Positions 50,722 to 62,633 of a stretch of 64,000 nt of DNA are shown here, one piece after another. The stretch is taken from positions 1 to 64,000 of the forward strand of contig LT827122.1 of the NCBI GenBank assembly GCA_900169975.1. The letters are read 5' to 3'. The stretch is from Pseudoflavonifractor sp. Marseille-P3106. Lineage in GTDB: Bacteria > Bacillota > Clostridia > Oscillospirales > Oscillospiraceae. The translations under genes were made by a program, and so were the position numbers. A model generated the notes under the pieces. The model did not search any database and was not told the origin of the DNA. It saw only the letters and a list, made by a program, of their open reading frames with translations. Each line of letters starts with the position of its first letter. Within the stretch, counting starts at the first letter, position 1.

Positions 50722-52257
50722 TCAGAACTGTGCAATGTTCCAGCCCGACAGGCCCGCAAAAACATCCCGCTGCGTCGGCTGCACCCCGGAGACCTGCCCC
50801 CACTGGGTCAGCAGGGAGCCGTTTTTGAAGCAGAGCGCCGCCACCGGAGCCATCTCTGTCAGCCGGGCGTGGAGGGCGGTGGCCGCCGCTGTGCGGTCCG
50901 CTCCCCTGGCGCTGCGCCAGGCGTCCAGAAGGGCGTTGGTCTCGCTGTCGATGAAGCCGCCGCAGTTGAGGACGCCGGCGGGCCCCACCAGATTTTCCAG
51001 GTCAAAGTCCGCCGTGAGGGTGGACTCCCCCAGATAGAGGTCGAAGTTTTTCCGCTGGAGCGCCGCAAGGAAGTCGTCCCAGGGCAGCTTGGACACCGTC
51101 ACCGTACAGCCCAGCGCGTCGAGCGTCTCCGCCAGGGCCTCGGCCACCGACACCTTGTAGGTGTTCTCCAGATTGACTGCCAGGGTCAGCTCCAGGCCGG
51201 AGCGTCCCCTGCGGAGCTTCCCGCCGTCCTCCCCGATCCATCCGGCCTGGCTCAAAAGGGCCCGGGCCTGCTCCGGATCCGCCTCCAGGGCGGAGTCCGG
51301 CGGGGCGGCAAAGTCCGCCGCGTCTGGATGGACGGGCAGAGCGGCCGCCGCCGCGTGGCCCGCCAGGAGCTTGCCCGCTATGCTCTTCCGGTCAATGGCG
51401 CAGCTGATCGCCTGCCGCACCAGTTTGTCCCGGCAGGGGCCGCTCTGTGCATTGAAGCCCACATAGAGCAGCGTGGAGGTGGGGTAGTCGGTCGTCTCGA
51501 GCCGGCCGGAATAGCCCAGCGCATTGGTCCCGGTGAGGTCTGCGTCCACCAGAGAGATCTCCCGGGCGTCAAAGGCATACACCAGGTCGTCGCTGGCCCC
51601 GATGGCGTGAAGGGGGATCCCTGTCAGGGGCACGGCAGCCCCGGCCCGGGCCGTGAGATGGAGGGCATCCCCCTCCCCCTCCAGATAGTAGGGGCCGGTG
51701 CCCAGGGGCCGAAGGGGATCGGCGGTCTCCTTCACAACGGGGACGTCCAGCAGGACCGGCAGATTTCCGTTGGGCCGGGAGAGGGCCACGCTGACAGCCC
51801 CCCCCCCCGCCGTTACCCGGCTGACGGCCGCCAGACGGGAGGCGTACCGTCCACTTTTCCGAGCCAGTTCCAGAGAGGAGACGACCTCCGCCGAGGTGAG
51901 GGGGCTCCCATCTGAGAAGGCGGCCGCGGCCAGCTGGAAGGTCCAGGTGAGACCGTCCTCGCTGACCGTATAGCTCTCACACAGCTCCCCCTGGGCCCGG
52001 AACTGCCGGTCTACGGAAAACAGGCCCCGGTAGAGCAGCGGGGACAGCGTCAGATTGGTACGATTGGTCCCGGTGATGGGGTGAAAGCCGCCGCTGGGGT
52101 AGCAGGGCAGCACAAAGGCCATGGGCTGGGCCGTCTCCGTCTCGGACGGAGCGGGAGAGGCGGAGGGCTGGGCAGATTCCGCAGGCGTCCCGCCCCCGCA
52201 GGCGGTGAGCAGCAGGATCATGGCCAGGGACAGACAGAGCAGTTTTCCGCGCTTCAT
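50722..52257 (-). CDS. Peptide/nickel-type substrate-binding lipoprotein
   Basis: A 511-residue solute-binding protein of family 5 (DppA/OppA type). Lipobox LLTACGGG gives the lipid-modified Cys (about 20), with a Ser/Pro-rich linker to about 45. SPLLYRGLFSVDRQF and DGLTWTFQLAAAAFSDGSPLTSAEVV match the family's fold. No permease or ATPase genes adjoin. The stop lies 80 bases before the VanR-like gene; RBS is AGTGC-type and weak. Substrate likely an oligopeptide. Confidence 0.85.
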   Translation of the reverse strand: MKRGKLLCLSLAMILLLTACGGGTPAESAQPSASPAPSETETAQPMAFVLPCYPSGGFHPITGTNRTNLTLSPLLYRGLFSVDRQFRAQGELCESYTVSEDGLTWTFQLAAAAFSDGSPLTSAEVVSSLELARKSGRYASRLAAVSRVTAGGGAVSVALSRPNGNLPVLLDVPVVKETADPLRPLGTGPYYLEGEGDALHLTARAGAAVPLTGIPLHAIGASDDLVYAFDAREISLVDADLTGTNALGYSGRLETTDYPTSTLLYVGFNAQSGPCRDKLVRQAISCAIDRKSIAGKLLAGHAAAAALPVHPDAADFAAPPDSALEADPEQARALLSQAGWIGEDGGKLRRGRSGLELTLAVNLENTYKVSVAEALAETLDALGCTVTVSKLPWDDFLAALQRKNFDLYLGESTLTADFDLENLVGPAGVLNCGGFIDSETNALLDAWRSARGADRTAAATALHARLTEMAPVAALCFKNGSLLTQWGQVSGVQPTQRDVFAGLSGWNIAQF

Positions 52258-52267
52258 GTTGCACTCC

Positions 52268-53077
52268 TCACAGCAGGGCGATCAGGGCAGCCTGACTGCC
52301 CCGCTCCCCGCCGGTATAGCGGTGGGACCAGTACCGGTCCGGACGGCAGAAGGTACAGTCGGGGGAACAGTCCACATGCGCGGAAGAAAGGCCCGCCCGC
52401 TCCAAGCGCAGGGCGTTGAGCCCCTTGAGATCCACATGGAATTTTCCGCCCGCCCCCCCGGAGAGGAAGGGAAGGGCCGCCGCCCCCAGGGCGGCGGTCA
52501 TGGCGTTGGGCACGTCCTCGTCGGTCTCAAAGCAGCAGTTTGAGATCCCCGGGCCGATGGCGGCCAGAATATCCGCCGGATCACAGCCGTAGCGGCCGGT
52601 CATCTGCTCCACCGCCCGCTCCACAATGCCCAGGGCGGTCCCCCGCCACCCCGCATGGACCGCGGCCACGACCCGGCGGACAGGGTCGGAGAGGAGCACG
52701 GTAAGACAGTCGGCGCCAAACACGGTCAGCACCGCGCCAGGGACGTCTGTGACAAGGCCGTCGGCATCGTAATCCACAGGCTTGTCCAGCCCCTTGCCCA
52801 GGTCGGCGGCGGTGATGCAGCGCACCGTGTCCTCATGGACCTGGCTGGAAAACGCCAGCTTTCCCACATCCACCCCCAGGGCGGCGCACACCCGGCGGTA
52901 GTTTTCCCGGACGAGCGCCGGATCATCGCCCCGGTTGGTCCCCAGGTTCAGGGAGGAAAAGATCCCCCGGGAGACGCCCCCCGTCCGCGTGGTAAAGCCG
53001 TGGGCAACGCCGGAGCGCTCCATCTGAAGGGAGACTTGAAAGGTCAGGCCGTTGACGGTTTTGTCGATAAGCTCCAT
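52268..53077 (-). CDS. pgeF: Peptidoglycan editing factor PgeF (laccase-domain protein)
   Basis: A 269-residue YfiH/DUF152 family protein. Zinc/copper-type ligands lie in FSSQVHEDTV, VFGADCLTVLL and AAVHAGWRGTALGIV (about 136-150), with PGISNCCFE (about 171-179). Members edit peptidoglycan precursors (PgeF) or oxidise purine nucleosides (YlmD type). ATG 53077 follows AAAGGAG; the upstream extension has no site. It lies between the binding lipoprotein and secA on the same strand. Confidence 0.88.
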   Translation of the reverse strand: MELIDKTVNGLTFQVSLQMERSGVAHGFTTRTGGVSRGIFSSLNLGTNRGDDPALVRENYRRVCAALGVDVGKLAFSSQVHEDTVRCITAADLGKGLDKPVDYDADGLVTDVPGAVLTVFGADCLTVLLSDPVRRVVAAVHAGWRGTALGIVERAVEQMTGRYGCDPADILAAIGPGISNCCFETDEDVPNAMTAALGAAALPFLSGGAGGKFHVDLKGLNALRLERAGLSSAHVDCSPDCTFCRPDRYWSHRYTGGERGSQAALIALL

Positions 53078-53092
53078 ACAGGGCTCCTTTCT

Positions 53093-53129
53093 GAAAAAAG
53101 GAACCCTCATCGCCCTGCGGCGGTGAGGG
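53093..53129 (-). terminator. Terminator of secA
   Basis: CCCTCACCGCC pairs with GGCGATGAGGG; the minus strand continues TTCCTTTTTTC. Confidence 0.75.
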
Positions 53130-53144
53130 CTCCGTCCTCTGTGC

Positions 53145-55907
<2,763 letters not shown>

Positions 55908-56041
55908 ATCATTCTGTCACCTTTCGTGCACTAACGGTGATTTTGTTGTTCACAACAATTCAAGTATAGACTATATCACATTTTCCCGCAATAAAAAAGT
56001 AGAAATTGTGAACAAAAACCCCGCCATTTGCCGTCCGGCGC

Positions 56042-56170
56042 TTATGCCGCCATCTCCCGCAGCTCCTCCCTGGCCTCGGAGACGTTGTCCGCCGAGAAGC
56101 AGAAGCGCCCCGCGCCGTCATACACCTCCACATGGCCCCGCACATACCGCAGCTCAAACGATTCTGTCAT
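56042..56170 (-). CDS. Small 42-residue protein
   Basis: ATG 56170 follows AAAGGAGTGAGG and opens MTESFELRYVRGHVEVYDGA with FCFSADNVSEAREELREMAA. It predicts a short beta-strand/helix protein. It lies alone upstream of secA on the same strand. I do not recognise a family; the ribosome site and clean amino acid composition support it. Confidence 0.55.
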   Translation of the reverse strand: MTESFELRYVRGHVEVYDGAGRFCFSADNVSEAREELREMAA

Positions 56171-56250
56171 CTGGACCTCACTCCTTTCTGTCGTGCTTAG
56201 AATAGCAGAAAGATAGTCCCATAAAACGGTCTGCACGAGAAGAAAATCCG

Positions 56251-56290
56251 AAAAAACCGGCCTCCCGTTTGGCTGGGAGGCCGGTTTTTT
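56251..56290. terminator. Terminator after metG
   Basis: AAAAAACCGGCCTCCC pairs with GGGAGGCCGGTTTTTT around an 8-base loop; it can act in both directions. Confidence 0.9.
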
Positions 56291-56305
56291 GATCCTGTGA
56301 AAGGC

Positions 56306-58273
56306 TCAGCAGAGCTTGGCGCCGGCGGGGATGGCATCGTCCACCATGATGAGGTTCAGCTTTTCCTCCCCGTGCTCCTTGTGCACGGCGGAGAGCAGCA
56401 TGCCGCTGCTGACCTGGCCCATCATTTTCCGGGGGGGCAGGTTGACGATGGCCACCAGGGTCTTGCCCACCAGATCCTCCGGCTCGTAGAACTTGTGGAT
56501 GCCCGAGAGGATCTGCCGGTCGGTACCGGTGCCGTCGTCCAGGGTGAATTTCAGGAGCTTTTCGCTCTTCTTCACCGCCTCGCAGGCCTTGACCTTCACC
56601 GCCCGGAAGTCGGACTTGCAGAAGGTGTCGAAGTCCACCGGCTCTTCCACGGCGGGTTCGATCTCCACCGCGGGGAGGGCGGCCTTCTTCGCGGCGGCCT
56701 CGGCCTCCTCCAGCTCGGCCAGTTCCTTCTCCATGTCGATGCGGGGGAAGAGGTTCTCCCCCTTCTTCACTGTGACGGCAGCGGAGAGGCTGCCCCAGAC
56801 CTTGGCGCTGTCCCAGGTGCGGCAGCCCTCGCAGGCCCCGACCTGGTCAAAGATCTTTGCGCAGGTGTCGGGGATGAAGGGGGTGAGCAGCACCGCGGAA
56901 ATCCGGATGGTCTCCAGCAGGTTGTAGAGCACCCGCGCCAGCCGGGGACCGTTGGCGTCCATGTCCTTGGCCAGGGCCCAGGGGGCGTTTTCGTCGATAT
57001 ACTTGTTGGCGCGTCCGATGACCTGAAACACCGCGGACAGCGCGTCCTGGAACTGATAGCGCTCCATGGCCTCCTCATACTTGTCCCGGAGACCGGAGGC
57101 CAGGGCGGTGAGCTCCCCGTCCAGGGCCTCGTCGGCGCGCTGCCCGGCGGGGAGGGTGCCGGCGAAATACTTCTCGGCCATGGCGGTGGTGCGGCTGACC
57201 AGGTTGCCCAGGTCGTTGGCCAGGTCGGTGTTGATGGTCTGAATGAGCAGCTCGTTGGAGAAGTTGCCGTCCGAGCCGAAGGGGAAGGAGCGCAGCAGGA
57301 AAAAGCGCAGCGCGTCGGCGCTGTACCGCTGGGCCAGCAGGTAGGGGTCCACCACGTTGCCCTTGGACTTGGACATCTTGCCGCCGTCCAGCAGCAGCCA
57401 GCCGTGGCCGTAGACATGCTTGGGCAGGGGCTGATCCAGGCTCATGAGCATGGCCGGCCAGATGATGGAGTGGAAGCGGACGATCTCCTTACCCACGAAG
57501 TGGACGTCGGCGGGCCAGAACTTGGCGTAGTCGTCATACCGGCCGTTCTGGAAACCCAGGGCGGTGATATAGTTGGACAGGGCGTCGATCCACACATAGA
57601 CCACATGGCCCGGGTCAAAATCCACCGGGATGCCCCACTGGAAGCTGGTGCGGGAAACGCACAGGTCCTCCAGGCCGGGGTCGATGAAGTTGTGGATCAT
57701 CTCGTTGACCCGGGAGCGGGGCTGGAGGAAGTCGGTGTTCTCCAGCAGGTCCCGGATGCGGTCTGAATACTTGGAGAGCTTGAAGAAATAGGCCTCCTCC
57801 TCGGCGTCCACCACCGGGCGGCCGCAGTCGGGGCATTTGCCGTCCACCAGCTGGGACTCGGTCCAGAAGGACTCGCAGGGGGTGCAGTACTTGCCCTTGT
57901 AGGTGCCCTTGTAGATATCTCCCTTGTCGTACATCTGACGGAAGATCTTCTGGATGGCGGCAACGTGGTAGTCATCGGTGGTCCGGATAAAACGGTCATA
58001 GGACACGTTCATCAGCTTCCAAAGATCCTTGACCCCCTTGGGGCCCTCCACGATGTTGTCCACGAACTGCTGGGGGGTGACCCCGGCCTCCCGGGCCTTG
58101 TCCTCGATCTTCTGGCCGTGCTCATCGGTGCCGGTGAGGAACATGACCTCACAGCCCTGCATCCGCTTGTAGCGGGCCATGGTGTCGGTGGCCACGGTGC
58201 AGTAGGTGTGGCCGATGTGGAGCTTGTCCGAGGGGTAGTAGATGGGCGTTGTGATATAGAACTTTTCAGACAT
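56306..58273 (-). CDS. metG: Methionyl-tRNA synthetase
   Basis: A 655-residue enzyme. The HIGH motif is in SDKLHIGHTYC (about 13-23). Zinc knuckles are CTPCESFW and CPDCGRP (about 127-149), and KMSKS is in GGKMSKSKG. The C-terminal tRNA-binding (EMAPII/Trbp111-like) domain begins at KSDFRAVKVKACEAVKKSEKLLKF (about 555). ATG 58273 overlaps the end of the upstream membrane-protein gene by 8 bases, so they form an operon. Confidence 0.97.
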   Translation of the reverse strand: MSEKFYITTPIYYPSDKLHIGHTYCTVATDTMARYKRMQGCEVMFLTGTDEHGQKIEDKAREAGVTPQQFVDNIVEGPKGVKDLWKLMNVSYDRFIRTTDDYHVAAIQKIFRQMYDKGDIYKGTYKGKYCTPCESFWTESQLVDGKCPDCGRPVVDAEEEAYFFKLSKYSDRIRDLLENTDFLQPRSRVNEMIHNFIDPGLEDLCVSRTSFQWGIPVDFDPGHVVYVWIDALSNYITALGFQNGRYDDYAKFWPADVHFVGKEIVRFHSIIWPAMLMSLDQPLPKHVYGHGWLLLDGGKMSKSKGNVVDPYLLAQRYSADALRFFLLRSFPFGSDGNFSNELLIQTINTDLANDLGNLVSRTTAMAEKYFAGTLPAGQRADEALDGELTALASGLRDKYEEAMERYQFQDALSAVFQVIGRANKYIDENAPWALAKDMDANGPRLARVLYNLLETIRISAVLLTPFIPDTCAKIFDQVGACEGCRTWDSAKVWGSLSAAVTVKKGENLFPRIDMEKELAELEEAEAAAKKAALPAVEIEPAVEEPVDFDTFCKSDFRAVKVKACEAVKKSEKLLKFTLDDGTGTDRQILSGIHKFYEPEDLVGKTLVAIVNLPPRKMMGQVSSGMLLSAVHKEHGEEKLNLIMVDDAIPAGAKLC

Positions 58274-59102
58274 GATGGGAAACCTCCGTTTCAGCCGGGG
58301 TCTCCCCGGCGGGATGTTCGCGCAGAAGCAGCACGGTGTGGCTGGTAAGGAAGAGCACCGTGAAGGCGTAGCGGAAAATATCGGCCAGATTGTGGCGGTC
58401 GGCCAGGGTCACCAGGGAGAAGTAGGCCCCCAGCAGGCACAGGCTCGCCGTCCGCCAGGGCTTTCCGGTCTGGAAGGAGTAGCCGGTGATGAAGTAGATG
58501 CCCAGCAGGCCGGTGATGATGGCGAAGATCTCATAGGCATAGTCCAGGATCACGGGATCGGCGGCCCGGCCCTGGTAGTCGGAGATGAGCCACACGCAGA
58601 ACAGCAGGCACAGCCCCAGCAGCGCCAGGCTCTCCCGGCCCCGCCCCCGGCCCCGGTACAGATTCTGGGTGACGGCCAGCACACACACGAAACCCAGCAC
58701 ACACAGTCCGATGCGCAGTCCCGGCAGCAGCATGGCCAACCGGGAGCCCCCCTCCTCCACCGGGAGAACGCTCTGCATGGTAAGGGGGTATGTGACCACC
58801 TCCGCTCCGGCGCTGGCCAGCAGCAGGAAGGCGGAGACGACGGAGGCCGTCAGGTAGAGGGGGCTCCCGTCGGCGGCAAAAGTTTCGTCAAAGGGACGGC
58901 TCTCCCCTCCCCGCCGGGTCAGGAGGATCAGCACGGCGGCAGCCAGCACCGACCAGGCGATCAGGACCAGCGTGGCGGGCGCTCCGGGGATGGACAGGCC
59001 TGTGTCCGGCTCAAAGGCGGCGGCCAGCTCCCACTTGCGCAGGGCAAAGCCCACCATGCCGGCCAGCAGGGCCGCGCCGGGCAGGAGAACATTTTTTCGC
59101 AT
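58266..59102 (-). CDS. Unknown polytopic membrane protein before metG
   Basis: A 278-residue protein with about eight hydrophobic segments and no family I recognise. It starts MRKNVLLPGAALLAGMVGFA and ends in a charged tail (LLREHPAGETPAETEVSHHV). GAGAGGAC lies upstream. Its 8-base overlap with metG suggests co-translation. Function unknown. Confidence 0.7.
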   Translation of the reverse strand: MRKNVLLPGAALLAGMVGFALRKWELAAAFEPDTGLSIPGAPATLVLIAWSVLAAAVLILLTRRGGESRPFDETFAADGSPLYLTASVVSAFLLLASAGAEVVTYPLTMQSVLPVEEGGSRLAMLLPGLRIGLCVLGFVCVLAVTQNLYRGRGRGRESLALLGLCLLFCVWLISDYQGRAADPVILDYAYEIFAIITGLLGIYFITGYSFQTGKPWRTASLCLLGAYFSLVTLADRHNLADIFRYAFTVLFLTSHTVLLLREHPAGETPAETEVSHHV

Positions 59103-59185
59103 TTGGTCAAGTCCTCTCTGAAACGGAAATATACGGAAATCACATTTAGTATATCACGATGGAGCCGGTTTGAAAAGTCCGCGGC

Positions 59186-60781
59186 TCAGCCCTGGGCCTG
59201 GCGCTCCAGATACTCGTCGTAGGTCATGGGCATATCGGTCAGCTTGCCGTCGGGGGAGAAGTCAAAGACCCGGTTGGCCACGGTCTGGACCATCTGGTGG
59301 TCGTGGGATGAGAAGAGCACGTTGCACTTCACAGCCTCCAGGCCGTTGTTCACCGCGGCGATGGACTCCAGATCCAGGTGGTTGGTGGGCTGATCCAGCA
59401 GCAGCACGTTGGCCCCCGAGAGCATCATCCGGGACAGCATGCACCGCACCTTCTCGCCGCCGGAGAGCACCTTCACAGGCTTGTACACGTCGTCGCCGGA
59501 GAAGAGCATCCGGCCCAGGAAGCCCCGGAGATAGGCCTCGTGGGGGTCGGGGGAGAACTGGCGCAGCCACTCCACCAGGTTGTCGTCGTTGTCCTGGAAA
59601 TAGGGGGTGTTGTCCTTGGGAAAATAGGAGAAGGTGGCGGTCTGGCCCCACTTCACGGTGCCCTCGTCGGGCTCCCACTCGCCGGTGAGGATCTTGAACA
59701 GGGCGGTCTGAGCGTTCTCGTTCTCGCCCACGAAGGCGATCTTGTCCCCGTGGTGGACGGTGAAGGAGACCTTGTCCAGCAGCTTCACCCCGTCCACCGT
59801 CTTGGATACGTCGGTGACAAAGAGGATGTCCTTGCCCACCTCCCGGTCGGGAGAGAAGGACACCCAGGGGTAGCGGCGGGAGGAGGCGGGGATCTCCTCC
59901 AGGGAGATCTTTTCCAGCAGCTTCCGGCGGGCGGTGGCCTGCTTGGACTTGGACTTGTTGGCGGAGAAGCGGGAGATGAACTCCTTGAGCTCCTGGGCCT
60001 TCTCCTCGTTCTTCTTGTTCTGATTCTTCATCAGGTTCTGCATGAGCTGGGAGGCGTCGTACCAGAAGTCGTAGTTGCCCACGTACATCTTGATCTTGTT
60101 GTAGTCGATGTCCACGATGTGGGTGCAGATGGTGTTGAGGAAGTGGCGGTCATGGGAGACCACGATGACGGTGCCCTCAAAGTCCAGGAGGAAGTCCTCC
60201 AGCCAGTTGGTGGCGGCGATGTCCAGGTTGTTGGTGGGCTCGTCCATCATGAGGATGTCGGGGTTTCCGAAGAGGGCCTGGGCCAGCAGGACCTTCACCT
60301 TCAGCCGCGCGTCCATGTCGGCCATGAGAGTGTCGTGGAAGGCGGTGGAGATGCCCAGCCCCTGGAGGATGCGGGAGGCGTCGGACTCGGACTCGTAGCC
60401 CCCAAGCTCGGCGTACTCGGCCTGGAGCTCGGCGGCCTTGATGCCGTCCTCATCGGTAAAGTCCTCCTTTTCATAGAGGGCGTTCATCTCCCTGCCGATG
60501 TCGTAGAGGTGCTGGTTGCCCATGAGCACCGTGTCCATGACGGTGGCGGCGTCGTACTGGTTCTGATCCTGCTTGAGCACCGACATCCGGGTCTTGGGCA
60601 GGACGCTCACCTCGCCGGAGGTGGGCTCCAGCTGGCCGGAGAGGATCTTCAGGAAGGTGGATTTGCCCGCGCCGTTGGCGCCGATGATGCCGTAGCAGTT
60701 GCCCTTGATGAATTGCAGGTCCACATGGGAGAAAAGCGGCTGGCCGCTGTACTGTAAGCTCAGGTCGGAAACTGTGATCAT
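59186..60781 (-). CDS. ABC-F family ATPase
   Basis: A 531-residue soluble protein with two ABC domains and a linker of about 80 residues. Domain 1 has Walker A GANGAGKSTFLK (about 35-46) and LMMDEPTNNLD. The linker (about 240-315) has the ABC-F P-site-type Lys-rich helix pair (MKNQNKKNEEKAQELKEFI, KSKSKQATARRKLL). Domain 2 has LSGGEKVRCMLSRMMLSGANVLLLDQPTNHLD, but its Walker A reads GENENAQTALFK, with Gln where Lys is expected. AAAGGAG precedes ATG 60781. It resembles YkpA/YbiT-type translation factors. Confidence 0.9.
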   Translation of the reverse strand: MITVSDLSLQYSGQPLFSHVDLQFIKGNCYGIIGANGAGKSTFLKILSGQLEPTSGEVSVLPKTRMSVLKQDQNQYDAATVMDTVLMGNQHLYDIGREMNALYEKEDFTDEDGIKAAELQAEYAELGGYESESDASRILQGLGISTAFHDTLMADMDARLKVKVLLAQALFGNPDILMMDEPTNNLDIAATNWLEDFLLDFEGTVIVVSHDRHFLNTICTHIVDIDYNKIKMYVGNYDFWYDASQLMQNLMKNQNKKNEEKAQELKEFISRFSANKSKSKQATARRKLLEKISLEEIPASSRRYPWVSFSPDREVGKDILFVTDVSKTVDGVKLLDKVSFTVHHGDKIAFVGENENAQTALFKILTGEWEPDEGTVKWGQTATFSYFPKDNTPYFQDNDDNLVEWLRQFSPDPHEAYLRGFLGRMLFSGDDVYKPVKVLSGGEKVRCMLSRMMLSGANVLLLDQPTNHLDLESIAAVNNGLEAVKCNVLFSSHDHQMVQTVANRVFDFSPDGKLTDMPMTYDEYLERQAQG

Positions 60782-61025
60782 GTCGTACTCCTTTTAAAAG
60801 TCATTATACAAAGGTGTATTATATCATAAAAAATTCAAAAAGGAACAGAAATATCCGGCTTTCTTTTGAAAAAACAAAACCTGCGGGGGCTGCAAAATGC
60901 CTGTGGGATCTGGAAATAAAAACACGTCTTGTGAAACGGCGCGCCCTGGTGTAGGATAAAGGTAAGAAACAGGCCGTCCTTTCGCGGGCGGCCCGGAGAG
61001 GCACATGATACCAAGGGAGGCAGCC

Positions 61026-62606
61026 ATGGGTTTCTATCACATCATGGTGGTGGACGACGAAGCGGAGGTCCGCCAGGGCATCGCCCGAAAAATCGACTGG
61101 AACGCCCTGGGGTTCGAGATCGTCGCCGACGCGGAAAACGGGCGGGACGCCCTGGAAAAGGCGGAGAACCTGGATCTGGACGTGGTGCTCACCGACATCA
61201 AGATGCCCTTTATGGACGGGCTGCAGCTGGGGGCCGAGCTGGCCCGGCGGAAGCCCGGGGTGCGGCTCATCGTCTTTTCCGGCTTCGACGAGTTTGAGTT
61301 TGCCAAGGAGGCCATCAAGCTCAACGTGGTGGAGTACGTCCTCAAGCCGGTGAACGCCGCCGAGCTCAGCGACATCCTCCGCCGGGTCAAAAACACCCTG
61401 GATCAGGAGATCGAGCAGCGGCGCAACATCGACCGGCTCAACGAGGCCTATCAGCGCAGCCTGCCCCTCCTGCGGGAGAAGTTCCTCCACGAGCTGCTCC
61501 GGGCCCCCATGGCGGCGGAGCAGGTCCGGCGGCAGAGCGACCGGTTCGGCCTGGCCGTCCGGGAGGGGAAGTACAAGCTGGTGGCGGTGTGCAACGTGGA
61601 CGTGCGGCCCGACCGGCCCCCCGCCATCGCGCCTGAGCTGGTGTCGGTGTCGGTCCGCCAGATGCTGGACGAGGTGCTGGGGAAGCGCTGTCACCGGGAG
61701 ATCTTCCCCAGCGTCACCTCGGTCATCGTGGTCACGGCCTGGGACAAGGACCCGGTGGAGGAGCTGATGAACCTGCTGGGCGAGGTGTGCGACGAGTGCT
61801 CCCGCATCTTCAACGTGGCGGTGACGGCGGGCATCGGGCGGCCCCGGGAACGGCTGGAGGAGCTCTATCTGTCCTACGCCGAGGCCCGGGCGGCGGTGGA
61901 ATACAAGGTCATCACAGGCACCGGCCGGGCCATCTATATCCAGGACATGGAGCGCACCGGCGGGACCGGCGAGGGGGAGGAGCAGCGTCGGGAGGGAAAG
62001 CTCCTCTCCGCCGTCAAGTTCGGCAGCACCGAGCAGATCGCCTCCTATGTGGACCAGCTTCTCGACGAGGGGGGGGACGCCTGGAGCAGTCAGGCGCGGC
62101 TCATGGCGGCCCTGGGCTCCCTGATCCCCCTCATCCGGCGCTTCGGCCTGGGAGAGTGCGAGATCCTGGGCGCCCGGGAGGTCTGGCTGGAGCTTCTGAA
62201 GGAGGACGCCCCCCGGGAGGAGATCCGCTCCTGGCTGCTCCAGGTCTGCCTGCGGATGAGCAAGCGGCTCAGCCAGGAGCGGGTCTCGGGCGCCAAGCGG
62301 CTGGTCGAGGAGGCGGAGAGCTACATCCGGGAGCACTACGCCGACTCCGGGCTCTCGGTGGAGGCGCTGTGCCAGAAGCTCCACATCAGCCAGTCCCATT
62401 TTTCCACCCTCTTCAAGCAGCAGACGGGGATGAGCTGCGTGCAGTGCATCACCGACGCCCGGATGGACCGGGCGGTGGAGCTGCTGCGCACCACCGACGA
62501 CAAGACCTACCAGATCGCCCAAAAGGTCGGCTACGACGACCCCAACTACTTCAGTTATGTGTTCAAGAAGAAATTCGGCGTCTCTCCGTCCCAGTACCGG
62601 AAGTAG
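61026..62606 (+). CDS. YesN-type response regulator with AraC output
   Basis: A 526-residue regulator. The receiver (about 1-125) has VVDDEAEVRQGIARKIDW, phospho-Asp in VVLTDIKMPFMDGLQL (about 56) and Lys in YVLKPVNAAEL. A middle sensor-like domain (about 150-390) is followed by a C-terminal AraC/XylS DNA-binding domain (about 425-526), with VEALCQKLHISQSHFSTLFK and KVGYDDPNYFSYVFKKKFGVSPSQYRK. ATG 61026 has GGGAGG. The cognate kinase starts 28 bases downstream. Such pairs usually control sugar uptake. Confidence 0.92.
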   Translation: MGFYHIMVVDDEAEVRQGIARKIDWNALGFEIVADAENGRDALEKAENLDLDVVLTDIKMPFMDGLQLGAELARRKPGVRLIVFSGFDEFEFAKEAIKLNVVEYVLKPVNAAELSDILRRVKNTLDQEIEQRRNIDRLNEAYQRSLPLLREKFLHELLRAPMAAEQVRRQSDRFGLAVREGKYKLVAVCNVDVRPDRPPAIAPELVSVSVRQMLDEVLGKRCHREIFPSVTSVIVVTAWDKDPVEELMNLLGEVCDECSRIFNVAVTAGIGRPRERLEELYLSYAEARAAVEYKVITGTGRAIYIQDMERTGGTGEGEEQRREGKLLSAVKFGSTEQIASYVDQLLDEGGDAWSSQARLMAALGSLIPLIRRFGLGECEILGAREVWLELLKEDAPREEIRSWLLQVCLRMSKRLSQERVSGAKRLVEEAESYIREHYADSGLSVEALCQKLHISQSHFSTLFKQQTGMSCVQCITDARMDRAVELLRTTDDKTYQIAQKVGYDDPNYFSYVFKKKFGVSPSQYRK

Positions 62607-62633
62607 GGACGGAAGGCGGAGAGGAGGCGCGGC

